64,000 bases of DNA, taken from positions 1 through 64,000 of the forward strand of contig JAIJTS010000005.1 of the NCBI GenBank assembly GCA_022732885.1, given 5' to 3'. How positions within the stretch are numbered: the stretch's first letter is position 1; each line of letters opens with the position of its first letter. Origin of the DNA: Atopobium sp. (GTDB lineage Bacteria > Actinomycetota > Coriobacteriia > Coriobacteriales > Atopobiaceae). Shown piece after piece: positions 49,574-59,191 of the stretch. Under the pieces are notes generated by a model. It had not been told where the DNA came from. It was given only the letters and a program-made list of their open reading frames with translations, and searched no databases. A program made the translations under genes and the position numbers.

Positions 49574-52468
49574 ATGGCTTCAAGCAAAATTGCTATCCGT
49601 GGTGCACGAGAGCACAACTTGCAAAATGTTGATATTGATATCCCTCGTGATCAGCTGGTAGTTATTACAGGACTTTCTGGCTCGGGCAAGTCAAGCCTTG
49701 CCTTTGACACAATTTATGCAGAGGGACAGCGCCGCTACGTTGAGTCTTTGTCCAGCTATGCCCGCCAGTTCTTGGGACAGATGGATAAGCCAGACCTTGA
49801 CTCTATTGACGGTCTTTCTCCGGCTGTGTCTATTGATCAAAAGACAACCTCTAGAAATCCTCGCTCTACCGTAGGTACCGTTACAGAAATCTATGACTAT
49901 CTGCGCCTTTTGTATGCTCGTATGGGTACTCCTCACTGCCCTGAGTGTGGACGCGTTATTGAGCGTCAGACAACAGATCAGGTTGCCGATAAAATCCTCG
50001 AGGCTGGTCAGGGACGCAGGGCTTATGTCTTGGCTCCTGTTGTTTTGGGCCGCAAAGGCGAGTACGTCAAGCTTTTTGAGGACCTGCGCAAAGAAGGATT
50101 TTCTCGCGTTCGTGTTGACGGCGTAGTCCGTGAACTTGATGAAGAAATTACGCTGGGTAAAACGCTCAAGCACGATATTGAGGTTGTCGTTGACCGTATT
50201 GTTATCCGTCCTGATTCTTTGGGCCGCATTGTTGAGGGCGTTGAGCAGGCAACCAAGCTTGCCCAGGGCAAGGTAGGCATATTGCTTCTGGCCGATAAGT
50301 CCAATCCAGAGACTATGCCAGAAGAGCTCTTGCAGTACTCACTGGCGCTTGCTTGTCCTATTCACGGTCACTCTATGGATGACCTGCAGCCTCGCGATTT
50401 CTCATTCAACGCTCCTTACGGCGCCTGTCCTGACTGCGATGGTCTGGGAACTCGTAAAATCATTGATGCAGCAGCACTCATTGCTGACCCAAAGCTGTCC
50501 GTATCAGAAGGCGTTTTTGGAAGCCTCTTTGGCCACTCCAATTACTATCCTCAGATTTTGTCTGCAGTCTGCAAGCATTTTGACGTATCTGATACAACAC
50601 CTTGGAACAAGCTGCCCAAGAAGGTGCAAGACGCTCTTCTCGGTGGCCTTGGTTCTACTAAGATTCGCGTTGACTATAAGACGCGCGATGGCCGCAATAC
50701 GCACTGGTTCACTACGTTTTCTGGTGTCAGAAAGATTCTTTTTGACAAGTATCAAGAGACCACCTCAGAAAATATGAAGACGCATCTTGAGAAGTACATT
50801 CGCGAAATGCCTTGTACAACCTGCCATGGAGCCCGCTTAAAGCCAGAGATTCTCTCTGTTACCGTTGGCGAGAAGAACATCTGGGAGGTCTGTGAACTTT
50901 CCTGCAAAGAGTCTTTGGAGTTCTTTAAGCGGCTGACTATTACTGATCGTCAGAAGGTTATTGCAGGTCCTATTGTCAAAGAGATTGTGGCAAGGCTGCA
51001 GTTCTTGGTAAACGTTGGCTTGGACTACCTTACACTTTCTCGTGCAGCGGCATCGCTTTCTGGTGGAGAAGCCCAGCGTATTCGCCTAGCAACCCAAATT
51101 GGCGCTGGCCTTATGGGCGTCCTTTACATTCTGGACGAGCCTTCTATTGGTCTTCACCAAAGAGACAACAACCGCCTTATTGAGACGCTTAAGCAGCTTA
51201 GAGACCGCGGTAATACCGTGCTTGTTGTTGAGCACGATGAAGATACTATTCGTGCAGCTGACTACGTTATTGATATGGGTCCCGGCGCTGGTGAGCTTGG
51301 TGGACACGTTATTGCTGCTGGAACCCCAGAAGAGATCATTAAAAACCCTGATTCCATCACCGGTGCGTATCTCACGGGAAAGAAGCAGATTAGACTTCCA
51401 GAGGCTCGCCGTAAGCCCGGCCGCGGAAAGATCAAGATTACGGGAGCTAGCGCTAATAACCTTAAAAACGTTTCCGCCTCAATTGAGCTGGGCACGTTGA
51501 CGGTAGTCACGGGCGTTTCTGGCTCCGGCAAGTCTTCCTTGGTTACCGATACCCTTGCTCCTGCGCTTACCAATGCAGTTCAGCACTCAAAGCGTGTGGT
51601 AGGAGAGTATAAAAAGCTTGAAGGCGTAGATCTTATCGATAAGGTCATTGATATTGACCAAAGCCCTATTGGTAGAACTCCTCGTTCTAACCCAGCAACC
51701 TATATTGGTCTTTGGGATGATCTGCGCGCTCTATACGCTTCAGTCCCAGAGTCTCGTGCACGAGGTTACTCAGCTGGCCGTTTCTCGTTTAACGTTCAAG
51801 GAGGCCGCTGTGAGGCTTGTAAGGGCGACGGTCAGATCAAGATTGAGATGAACTTCCTGCCTGACGTCTATGTTCCTTGCGAGGTTTGCCACGGTAAGCG
51901 TTACAACCGCGAGACGCTAGAGATTCTCTACCACGGCAAGTCTGTCTCTGACGTTCTTGAAATGACCGTTCATGAGGCGCTTGCGTTCTTTGCAAACATT
52001 CCTCGTATTAAGAACAAACTGCAGACCCTCCATGACGTTGGCCTGGGCTACATTCATCTTGGTCAGCCAGCAACTACGCTTTCGGGTGGCGAAGCACAGC
52101 GCGTCAAGCTTGCAAAAGAGCTTCACCGACAGCAGACTGGTAAAACTCTTTATATTCTGGATGAGCCTACAACTGGTCTTCATTTTGAGGATGTCAGACA
52201 GCTTATTGTTGTTCTTGAGCGTCTTGTTGATGCGGGCAACACCGTTCTTGTCATTGAACACAACCTGGATGTCATCAAGATGGCTGACCGCATTATTGAT
52301 ATGGGTCCAGAAGGCGGCGATGGCGGTGGAACGGTAGTTGTTTCCGGTACGCCAGAAAAGGTTGCCGCAACACCAGAAAGCCACACAGGTAAGTTCCTCA
52401 AAGAGATTCTTGACCGAGATAACGCACGTCTAGCTGCAGAGAAAAAAGCTCAGAAGAAGCGTGCATAA
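49574..52468 (+). CDS. uvrA: Excinuclease ABC subunit A
   Basis: The protein has 964 residues. Two ABC ATPase modules: Walker A GLSGSGKSSLAFD (about 34-46) and GVSGSGKSSLVTD (about 650-662), with signatures LSGGEAQRIRLA and LSGGEAQRVKLA. Zinc sites: CPECGRVI and CPDCDGLG/CTTCHGAR in the first half, and CEACKGDGQI with CEVCHGKRY in the second. It scans DNA for bulky lesions and loads UvrB. The operon continues as ybaK-like, murJ and uvrC with touching genes. Ribosome site GAGGA. Confidence 0.97.
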   Translation: MASSKIAIRGAREHNLQNVDIDIPRDQLVVITGLSGSGKSSLAFDTIYAEGQRRYVESLSSYARQFLGQMDKPDLDSIDGLSPAVSIDQKTTSRNPRSTVGTVTEIYDYLRLLYARMGTPHCPECGRVIERQTTDQVADKILEAGQGRRAYVLAPVVLGRKGEYVKLFEDLRKEGFSRVRVDGVVRELDEEITLGKTLKHDIEVVVDRIVIRPDSLGRIVEGVEQATKLAQGKVGILLLADKSNPETMPEELLQYSLALACPIHGHSMDDLQPRDFSFNAPYGACPDCDGLGTRKIIDAAALIADPKLSVSEGVFGSLFGHSNYYPQILSAVCKHFDVSDTTPWNKLPKKVQDALLGGLGSTKIRVDYKTRDGRNTHWFTTFSGVRKILFDKYQETTSENMKTHLEKYIREMPCTTCHGARLKPEILSVTVGEKNIWEVCELSCKESLEFFKRLTITDRQKVIAGPIVKEIVARLQFLVNVGLDYLTLSRAAASLSGGEAQRIRLATQIGAGLMGVLYILDEPSIGLHQRDNNRLIETLKQLRDRGNTVLVVEHDEDTIRAADYVIDMGPGAGELGGHVIAAGTPEEIIKNPDSITGAYLTGKKQIRLPEARRKPGRGKIKITGASANNLKNVSASIELGTLTVVTGVSGSGKSSLVTDTLAPALTNAVQHSKRVVGEYKKLEGVDLIDKVIDIDQSPIGRTPRSNPATYIGLWDDLRALYASVPESRARGYSAGRFSFNVQGGRCEACKGDGQIKIEMNFLPDVYVPCEVCHGKRYNRETLEILYHGKSVSDVLEMTVHEALAFFANIPRIKNKLQTLHDVGLGYIHLGQPATTLSGGEAQRVKLAKELHRQQTGKTLYILDEPTTGLHFEDVRQLIVVLERLVDAGNTVLVIEHNLDVIKMADRIIDMGPEGGDGGGTVVVSGTPEKVAATPESHTGKFLKEILDRDNARLAAEKKAQKKRA

Positions 52469-52469
52469 C

Positions 52470-52979
52470 ATGGCGAGAAAAACGGCAAAGGTTCAAAAGA
52501 CAAATGCAATGAGGGAGCTTGATGCTGCCAATATTGCTTACGAGTTCCAATCTTATGAGGTAGACGAAGACGTCCCGTCTGGAGAGTTGGGCACTCATAT
52601 TGCAGAGATGCTTGGAGAAGATCCAGACGCTGCGTTTAAAACGCTTGTCTGCGTGTCTTCAAGCGGAGAACATGTGGTGTGCTGTATTCCTGTAGATCAA
52701 GAGCTTGATCTTAAAAAGGCTGCAGCTGCATCCGGACAAAAGAACCTCTCCATGCTGCCTGTTAAAGAGCTTGAGGGCTTAACGGGCTATGTTCGCGGCG
52801 GCTGTACTCCCGTTGGTATGAAGAGACAGTTTCCCACTATAATTGACGAGACTGCTCAGCTTTTTGAGCTCATTCATATCTCTGGCGGAAAACGTGGACT
52901 CAGTTTGACGCTTTCTCCAGAAGATCTGGCTTCATTTGTATCGGCTACGTTTGCAGATATTGTTCGCGAGGTGCACTAG
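52470..52979 (+). CDS. YbaK/EbsC-type Cys-tRNA(Pro) deacylase
   Basis: The protein has 169 residues from ATG 52470, just after the uvrA stop. The YbaK/ProX fold shows FKTLVCVSSSGEHVVCCIPVDQELDLKKAAAA (about 55-86, including the catalytic Lys), TGYVRGGCTPVGMKRQFPTIID (about 108-129) and a GLSLTLSPEDLASFV end. It clears cysteine mischarged on tRNA-Pro. The position between uvrA and murJ probably reflects operon growth, not a shared pathway. Its stop overlaps the next start (TAGTG). Confidence 0.93.
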   Translation: MARKTAKVQKTNAMRELDAANIAYEFQSYEVDEDVPSGELGTHIAEMLGEDPDAAFKTLVCVSSSGEHVVCCIPVDQELDLKKAAAASGQKNLSMLPVKELEGLTGYVRGGCTPVGMKRQFPTIIDETAQLFELIHISGGKRGLSLTLSPEDLASFVSATFADIVREVH

Positions 52980-54613
52980 TGGCATATCAGCCCAAACATA
53001 TGCAATTTTCAAAAGAGTCTTCAGATAAAGAGGATTCTTCTAAGCAGAAAGATTTGAGCCGCTCTACTTCTATGATGAGCGTGCTTGTTCTGATTAGTCG
53101 TATTACGGGTTTCTTAAGAACCTGGGCCCAGGCATTTGCTATGGGTGCAACTGTTCTTGCAAGCTGCTATTCCATTGCAAATACCCTTCCTGACCAGCTC
53201 TATGAGCTTGTTGGTGCGGGAATGCTTACCACAGCATTTTTGCCGGTATATCTTTCTATTAAGAAGAAAGTTGGTCAGGATGAGGCAAATGCCTATACCT
53301 CCAACCTGCTTTCCATTGTTGTTGTTGCAACAGGACTTGTTGCAGTTCTAGGCTTCTTCTTTGCCGCAGAAGTGGTGTATACACAGTCCTTCTCGGCAGG
53401 TGCTGATTTTGACCCAACGCTGGCAGTCTACTTCTTTAGATTCTTTGTTATAGAGGTTATGCTGTATTGCTTCTCCACCATTTTCTCTGGTGTTTTGAAT
53501 GCAGAGCGAGACTACCTCTGGCCAGCTGCGGCTCCTATTTTTAATAACTTTGTGACCACAGCCTCGTTCTTTGCGTATGCTTTCTTGGTAAACACTAACC
53601 CTGAGCTGGGTCTTCTTATTCTTGCGCTGGGAAATCCACTGGGTGTATTGATTCAGGTTTTGATTCAGGTCCCATCACTTAAACGCAAGGGGATTAAGCT
53701 CTCGTGGAGAATTAACCTTAAAGATCCCGCGCTTAAAGAGACGCTGAAGATTGGCGCACCTGCTCTGATTGTTGTAGTTGCTACGTTTGTAACTATGTCT
53801 GTTCAGACAAGCTCGCAGCTTAGTGTTTCTGCGTCTGGTGCATCCGTTGCGGCATACGCTCGTCTTTGGTACACGCTGCCATATTCTATTTTGACGGTTC
53901 CTATTACTACCGCCCTCTTTACTGAGCTGTCTGATAGCTGGGCAAAAGAGAATATGGATCAGTTCAAGAAGGACTTTAAGCACGGTATCAACCAGATTCT
54001 TTTCTTTACCGTACCGTTCATGATGTATCTGATGATTTTCTCGATGCCTCTTGTTTCTATTATTGGAGCAAGCAAGTTCACTGAAGACCAGCTGCTGCTA
54101 ACCCAGCAATTCTTGATTGGTCAGTCGCTTGCTTTGCCTCTGTATGGCATTGGTATGTACCTGCAAAAAGTCTGTTCCGCTATGCGTCGTATGACGCTCT
54201 ATGCAGTTTCAGCAACGCTCGGTTCTGTCGTACAGGTTTTGGTGCTTCTGGTGGGTACTTCTCACTTTGGCATGATGTTTGTAGCAACTACCTCGGCTAT
54301 TTTCTACGTGGTTATCGACGCTATTATGTTGATCAGTCTGCGTAAGCACCTTGGTCAGATTGGACTTAAATCCATGGTGTTTGCGTTTATCCGCTCAATT
54401 CTTTTTGGCCTTGCAGGATCAGCAGCAGCACTTCTGATTATGGTGGGTCTGCGCGCAGTTATTGGCGTACCAGATGGACGCGCACTTTACGGCGTTCTGT
54501 ATTGCATATTCGCAGGTATTCCAGCTGTTTTGGTTACCTATGGCTTGGCTGTTCTTCTTAAATCACCAGAGTCTGTCATGCTTCGCTCACTGGTATCTCG
54601 CGTAAGGTCATAG
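52979..54613 (+). CDS. murJ: Lipid II flippase MurJ
   Basis: The protein has 544 residues with a GTG start at 52979 that overlaps the previous stop. A charged Ser/Lys-rich tail of about 30 residues comes first. Then SMMSVLVLISRITGFLRTWAQAFAMG starts the MviN fold, a signature of MurJ with the Arg pair. About 14 helices follow. DQLYELVGAGMLTTAFLPVY is the second helix region typical of the family. It moves lipid II to the outside for peptidoglycan synthesis. A MurJ in an uvrA-uvrC operon is unusual in function but compact in layout. Confidence 0.93.
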   Translation: MAYQPKHMQFSKESSDKEDSSKQKDLSRSTSMMSVLVLISRITGFLRTWAQAFAMGATVLASCYSIANTLPDQLYELVGAGMLTTAFLPVYLSIKKKVGQDEANAYTSNLLSIVVVATGLVAVLGFFFAAEVVYTQSFSAGADFDPTLAVYFFRFFVIEVMLYCFSTIFSGVLNAERDYLWPAAAPIFNNFVTTASFFAYAFLVNTNPELGLLILALGNPLGVLIQVLIQVPSLKRKGIKLSWRINLKDPALKETLKIGAPALIVVVATFVTMSVQTSSQLSVSASGASVAAYARLWYTLPYSILTVPITTALFTELSDSWAKENMDQFKKDFKHGINQILFFTVPFMMYLMIFSMPLVSIIGASKFTEDQLLLTQQFLIGQSLALPLYGIGMYLQKVCSAMRRMTLYAVSATLGSVVQVLVLLVGTSHFGMMFVATTSAIFYVVIDAIMLISLRKHLGQIGLKSMVFAFIRSILFGLAGSAAALLIMVGLRAVIGVPDGRALYGVLYCIFAGIPAVLVTYGLAVLLKSPESVMLRSLVSRVRS

Positions 54614-54614
54614 C

Positions 54615-56672
54615 ATGGCCAGAAGCGGCGCAAAAAGCGGTAAAGATAGCTCTCAGAACAACCTTGATCCCAACTACGTGCCTTCGGGTGCTCCAGGACT
54701 TGCGCCGTCATTTTCTTCAAAACCCTCAGATGACCTGGTGTCTATTAGAGAACAGGTTGATCAGGTTCCCACTGATCCAGGTTGCTACCTTTGGAAAGAC
54801 GGGTCTGGCAAGGTTATCTATGTAGGAAAGGCTAAAAACCTGCGTGCTCGCATGAGGCAGTACGTTACGCTTCAAGATGATCGAGCCAAGATTCCTCTGA
54901 TGATGCAGGTTGTGCGCAGTTTTGACTACATTGTGGTAGAAAACGAGCACGAGGCGCTGGTACTGGAGCGCAATCTTATTGCTCAGTATCGTCCGTACTT
55001 TAACGTGGACTTTAAAGACGATAAGAGCTATCCCTACATCGCCATTACCGAGTCGGATACCTTCCCGGCAATTAAATACACGCGCGAGAAACACAAGAAG
55101 GGTACGCGTTATTTTGGTCCCTACACTGATTCTTATGCCGCTCGCCAGACTATTGAGACACTCAGAAAAGTAGTGCCTATCTGCTCCGCTACGTGCGTGG
55201 AATGGAAACGAGCTAAGCGTTTGCTCGAAAAAGACCCTGACGGCGCGGCTGTTGCTAACTTTCTGCTGGCAAAGAAGGGACGCCCTTGTTTTGATTACCA
55301 CGTAGGCAAGGGACCTGGCGTGTGCGTGGGCGCCATTGATACTGTTTCCTACGCAAAGAACGTTAGGCAGGTAGAAAACTTCCTCCGCGGAAATCGCTCC
55401 GAGATTGTTTCTGAGCTTAAAGACCAGATGCAAGAAGCTGCTGCTGACCTAGATTTTGAGAAGGCAGGTAGGCTTAAGTCCCGCCTGACTTCACTTTCTG
55501 ACCTTGATGACCGCCAGCAAGTTACATTTCCCACCTCGGTAAACATTGACCTCATTGGCATTTACCGAGAAGAAACCATCTCCGCTGCCTGCGTTTTTGT
55601 TGTGCGAGAAGGTCGTACCATCCGCTCAGTTGAGTTTATCTTGGATAAAGGCTTGGACGTTTCCGAGGAAGAGCTGGTTTCGGGCTTCCTGAAGCGCTAT
55701 TACGACGAAACCGCTGACATTCCCGCAGAGGTTAACCTGCCCATCGATCTTCTCGACGCAGAGGTTTTGTCCGAGTGGCTGACGCAAAAACGAGGCCACA
55801 ACTGCGCGCTTCATCACCCACAACGTGGCGAGAAGTTCCGTCTTCTCCAGATGGCTTCTGCTAACGCTCGTCATGCACTGATGCGCCACATGATTCGCAC
55901 GGGCTATGCTGATGACCGCACTAACCAGGCGCTTCTTCAGCTGGAAAGTGCACTTGCGCTTGATGCACCACCGCTGCGCATTGAGTGCTTTGATATTTCT
56001 ACGCTTCACGGCAATTTTACCGTTGCATCGATGGTGGTCTTTACTAACGGAAAGGCCGATAAAAGCCAGTATCGTCGATTTAAGATTCGCGCTGAACTTG
56101 ATGAAGCAAACGACTTTGTTTCAATGACAGAAGTCCTGGGCAGAAGGTATAGTCCGGAACGTATGGCAGATGAGCGCTTTGGCTCACGACCTGATTTGCT
56201 GGTAGTTGATGGCGGCAAACCTCAGCTGACCGCCGCAATCAACCAGCTTAATGAGCTGGGGCTGGATATTCCTGTCTGCGGCCTTGCTAAGTCTGATGAG
56301 GAAGTCTTTGTTCCTTGGGATGACACACCAATTGTGTTACCTACAGGGTCAGCTTCTCTGTATCTCATTAAGCAAGTCCGTGATGAGTCTCACCGTTTTG
56401 CAATTACCTTCCATCGTGAGCTTAGAGATAAGGCAATGACCGTCTCTATTTTGGACGAAATCCCCGGTGTAGGTCCTAAACGCAAAAAAGACATCATGCG
56501 CCATTTTGGCTCTTTTAAGCGCTTAAAAGCCGCAAGTGTTGAGGATATCTCTCAGGTAAAAGGTGTTTCTGTGAACTTGGCAGAAACTATTTATGAAGAG
56601 CTCAAAGCTTGGGAAGAATCTTCCACGACTGTACATGAGAAGTTAGATACAAGGGGAGGAACTCATGAGTAA
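54615..56672 (+). CDS. uvrC: Excinuclease ABC subunit C
   Basis: The protein has 685 residues. The GIY-YIG nuclease is at about 47-130 (VPTDPGCYLWKDGSGKVIYVGKAKNLRARMRQYV). The UvrB-binding helix pair DLDFEKAGRLKSRLTSL is at about 277-293. The C-terminal RNase H-like nuclease has IECFDISTLHG (about 454-464) and LVVDGGKPQL (about 528-537). The helix-hairpin-helix end is IPGVGPKRKKDIMRHFGS (about 615-632). It makes the two incisions around a lesion. The first 45 residues are a disordered addition. The next small gene starts within its last 3 codons. Confidence 0.96.
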   Translation: MARSGAKSGKDSSQNNLDPNYVPSGAPGLAPSFSSKPSDDLVSIREQVDQVPTDPGCYLWKDGSGKVIYVGKAKNLRARMRQYVTLQDDRAKIPLMMQVVRSFDYIVVENEHEALVLERNLIAQYRPYFNVDFKDDKSYPYIAITESDTFPAIKYTREKHKKGTRYFGPYTDSYAARQTIETLRKVVPICSATCVEWKRAKRLLEKDPDGAAVANFLLAKKGRPCFDYHVGKGPGVCVGAIDTVSYAKNVRQVENFLRGNRSEIVSELKDQMQEAAADLDFEKAGRLKSRLTSLSDLDDRQQVTFPTSVNIDLIGIYREETISAACVFVVREGRTIRSVEFILDKGLDVSEEELVSGFLKRYYDETADIPAEVNLPIDLLDAEVLSEWLTQKRGHNCALHHPQRGEKFRLLQMASANARHALMRHMIRTGYADDRTNQALLQLESALALDAPPLRIECFDISTLHGNFTVASMVVFTNGKADKSQYRRFKIRAELDEANDFVSMTEVLGRRYSPERMADERFGSRPDLLVVDGGKPQLTAAINQLNELGLDIPVCGLAKSDEEVFVPWDDTPIVLPTGSASLYLIKQVRDESHRFAITFHRELRDKAMTVSILDEIPGVGPKRKKDIMRHFGSFKRLKAASVEDISQVKGVSVNLAETIYEELKAWEESSTTVHEKLDTRGGTHE

Positions 56673-56898
56673 AGCAGCAGACGAGAAGATCTTGACACTT
56701 GTGAATCCAGAATACATTAAGCGTATTCCGTTCTTTGTTCGTGGACACGCAACAGGTAAGTCTTGTGAGTATATTGCTCGGGAGTATCCAGAGCTTTACG
56801 CTGCATTTGAGGATGAACCTAGTGCTCAACAAGTTGAAGAGATGTCAAAGATCATCAACGAGCTCTTTGAGCAAAGGATGAAGAAACATAATTTGTAA
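56665..56898 (+). CDS. Small hypothetical protein behind uvrC
   Basis: The protein has 77 residues, starting inside the end of uvrC (8-base overlap) with GGGGAGGAA upstream. It is acidic and helical (EPSAQQVEEMSKIINELFEQRMKK). No family is recognised. The overlap and good ribosome site support translation coupling with uvrC. Confidence 0.7.
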   Translation: MSKAADEKILTLVNPEYIKRIPFFVRGHATGKSCEYIAREYPELYAAFEDEPSAQQVEEMSKIINELFEQRMKKHNL

Positions 56899-56968
56899 AA
56901 GTTCTATCTCTATAGTTATAGGTAGACGCAACTATGGAGTTTCAAATAAATTACAAGGGACTTTTCCT

Positions 56969-57067
56969 ATGATGAGAAACCTCCTTGTTATTCGTAATGT
57001 GAATACTTGTTATGACAATAGCAATGGAGCATGGACTGTCATTTATCCATTTAACACCATTTTTTAG
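56969..57067 (+). CDS. Possible short peptide gene (32 residues)
   Basis: AAGGGA precedes ATG 56969 at a fair distance, in an otherwise gene-free stretch (56899-57157). The frame encodes MMRNLLVIRNVNTCYD and then an aromatic end, with a single Cys. It lies ahead of the protease gene. It could be chance; no family is known. Apart from this the gap is AT-rich, with a possible weak promoter TTGTTT...TATAAA at 57098-57124. Confidence 0.25.
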   Translation: MMRNLLVIRNVNTCYDNSNGAWTVIYPFNTIF

Positions 57068-57157
57068 CCATTTACCTAACATAATCTTTTAGAAAAATTG
57101 TTTTTATTACTATAGAAGTATAAAGAAAGCAATACCACTAATGCTTGGAGGTACGTA

Positions 57158-59191
57158 ATGCGTTACTCTAACATTCGTTACGGTTTTATTGCTAGCTTAG
57201 TAATTGTTCTTTTAATCCTTCTTTCTCCATTATGTGTTTTTGCAAAAGACTTACCCTTGTTTGAGGTCAAGGAAGTTGCTGCTAAGGTAATTCCCGCATT
57301 ACTTGATGCAAATGGTATCTCCGTTGAGTCAAATGAATTTGAGATTAAAGGATATATACCAGAATATATATATTCTACAAACGGTTTAGTTGAACGTTCT
57401 ATAATTCATTTCCCAATTTATTCTGGTGAAAATATAGTCGCAAAGATTATTGCAATTTATGATTCTAGTAGAGGTGAATATTCTTTTTGTTCGTCTATAT
57501 CGTCGGTGGAGTTGTTAAATAATTCTAGGCAATACATGACTAAGGGCTTGTTTATAGACATTGGGGATGATTGTTTTTATACAGATGGAAACGTATTTAT
57601 CTCAACGTCTTCAGGTGAAATAAAAGGTATCGATGATTTTGATTTGACCTGTCAAAATGTTTTAAAAAATTTCTTTTCTACATTTAATTGGCAAAGTATT
57701 TCTTTAAATAATACTGGAGGTATGCAATCGACAAATACAATTCAAGGAATTGAAATGCAGAAAGTCCTTTTAAATTTACCTGGTTATCACCAAGGAGATA
57801 AGCCGATTTGCTGGGCAGCAGCAGCTTGGACGGTTGGGTCATATCTTACAAAATCTAAAACACCTTCACCAGAACAGATTGCAACAGAAATAAAAGGAAC
57901 AATTTATGATTACAATGGTGGATCGGTAGCAGATGAAATTGCGGCTATGAATAAGTTTTTTTATAGGCAGACGAATTTTAGAGTTGATGGCATTAATGTT
58001 GCTAATATACCTGTCGATAAATTTAAACAACATATCGACTTAGGATTTCCTTGCATTGTGAGGCTATCACCTTCAATCATTGATGGATTACAAGATGGTA
58101 TGAAGCTATGGAAATCTGGACATAGCGTCGCTGCATGTGGATATTTATACGGAGACAGAATCGAGTCAATTTATGTACAGGATACTGCATTTAATCGAAT
58201 TAATATTTTAACACCAGGACCATTGGGTTTCTTTAGATATAGCGAAGAGGGGATGGGTGTTCTTGATTTAACTAGTGTAAATCTTTTAAATGGATATCAA
58301 AGCCCTGATGGTGGTACGACGTGGTATCAATTTGTTAATGGTGATGCAAAAAAGTGTATTGGGTGGGAGGGTATTTTAGGACAATATTACTTTTTTAGCA
58401 ATGAAAGTCATCTTCAAAGAGGTTGGCTTCATGAATCAGAGGGCTGGTATTATCTAGCGCCTACTGGAGTTATGCAAAAAGGCTGGGTATTTGTTGATGG
58501 AAAATGGTATTTCCTTCAAGATAATGGCCTTATGGCTTACTCTCAATGGTTTAAATGGAATGGTGTTTGGTATTACCTCAACAGCGATGGATCTGCTCAA
58601 ACAGGTTGGAAAGAAATAGAAGGTAGCTATTATTTCTTTAATGACTCAGCAAAAATGCAAACAGGCTGGGTTAATGATAGAGGTTATTGGTTTTATCTTG
58701 ATTCCTCAGGAAAGATGCTTACCGGTTTTCAAACCATAGAAGGTAAAAGGTATTACTTCGCTGGTAATGGCTCTATGACTCTTGGCTGGTTTAGAGTAGG
58801 CTACCCTTGGTATTATGCAGATTCTAATGGCGTTATACAAACAGGATGGCAATATATAAAGGGAGAATGGTATTACTTCAATTATACAGGCACAATGCAT
58901 CTAGGTAGGCTTATAGACGGTGGTTATATATTCCAATTAGATGAATCTTCTGGCGCTATGCAAATTGGATGGTTTACAACGCTTGAAGGCAAGCTCTTCT
59001 TTAGAACTGAGAAAAATGTTCCTTACGGTGGACCTAAGGGTTCAATGGTAGTTGGACAAAAGGCAAGAATAGACGGTGTCGTGTATGAATTTGATCAAAA
59101 AGGCATTGCAAGAAAAGTCTTAAATCCAAATATTGTTCCTGTGTCAGTACCAACTACAGATTTAAGTGAGGTGACTGATGATGCAGCGTAG
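57158..59191 (+). CDS. Secreted papain-like cysteine protease with cell-wall-binding repeats
   Basis: The protein has 677 residues. The signal peptide (about 1-27) ends at VFAKD. Residues 30-190 form a mixed alpha/beta prodomain-like part. The protease domain (about 205-375) is of the C39/C70 papain-like type. It has GDKPICWAAAAWT with Cys218 as the predicted nucleophile, KSGHSVAACGY with His322 and VQDTAFNR with Asp342. From about 385 to the end there are nine or ten choline-binding/CW-type repeats of about 20 residues (GWYYLAPTGVMQKGWVFVDG, GSYYFFNDSAKMQTGW), which would hold it on the wall. Base composition is much more AT-rich than in neighbours, suggesting transfer. GGAGGT precedes the ATG. 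It overlaps the next gene by 14 bases. Confidence 0.85.
   Translation: MRYSNIRYGFIASLVIVLLILLSPLCVFAKDLPLFEVKEVAAKVIPALLDANGISVESNEFEIKGYIPEYIYSTNGLVERSIIHFPIYSGENIVAKIIAIYDSSRGEYSFCSSISSVELLNNSRQYMTKGLFIDIGDDCFYTDGNVFISTSSGEIKGIDDFDLTCQNVLKNFFSTFNWQSISLNNTGGMQSTNTIQGIEMQKVLLNLPGYHQGDKPICWAAAAWTVGSYLTKSKTPSPEQIATEIKGTIYDYNGGSVADEIAAMNKFFYRQTNFRVDGINVANIPVDKFKQHIDLGFPCIVRLSPSIIDGLQDGMKLWKSGHSVAACGYLYGDRIESIYVQDTAFNRINILTPGPLGFFRYSEEGMGVLDLTSVNLLNGYQSPDGGTTWYQFVNGDAKKCIGWEGILGQYYFFSNESHLQRGWLHESEGWYYLAPTGVMQKGWVFVDGKWYFLQDNGLMAYSQWFKWNGVWYYLNSDGSAQTGWKEIEGSYYFFNDSAKMQTGWVNDRGYWFYLDSSGKMLTGFQTIEGKRYYFAGNGSMTLGWFRVGYPWYYADSNGVIQTGWQYIKGEWYYFNYTGTMHLGRLIDGGYIFQLDESSGAMQIGWFTTLEGKLFFRTEKNVPYGGPKGSMVVGQKARIDGVVYEFDQKGIARKVLNPNIVPVSVPTTDLSEVTDDAA

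Noticed and set aside
57158..59191. The repeats of the protease as a CRISPR-like array
   Set aside because: They are in-frame protein repeats with varied DNA, typical of cell-wall-binding modules. No CRISPR array was seen in the window.
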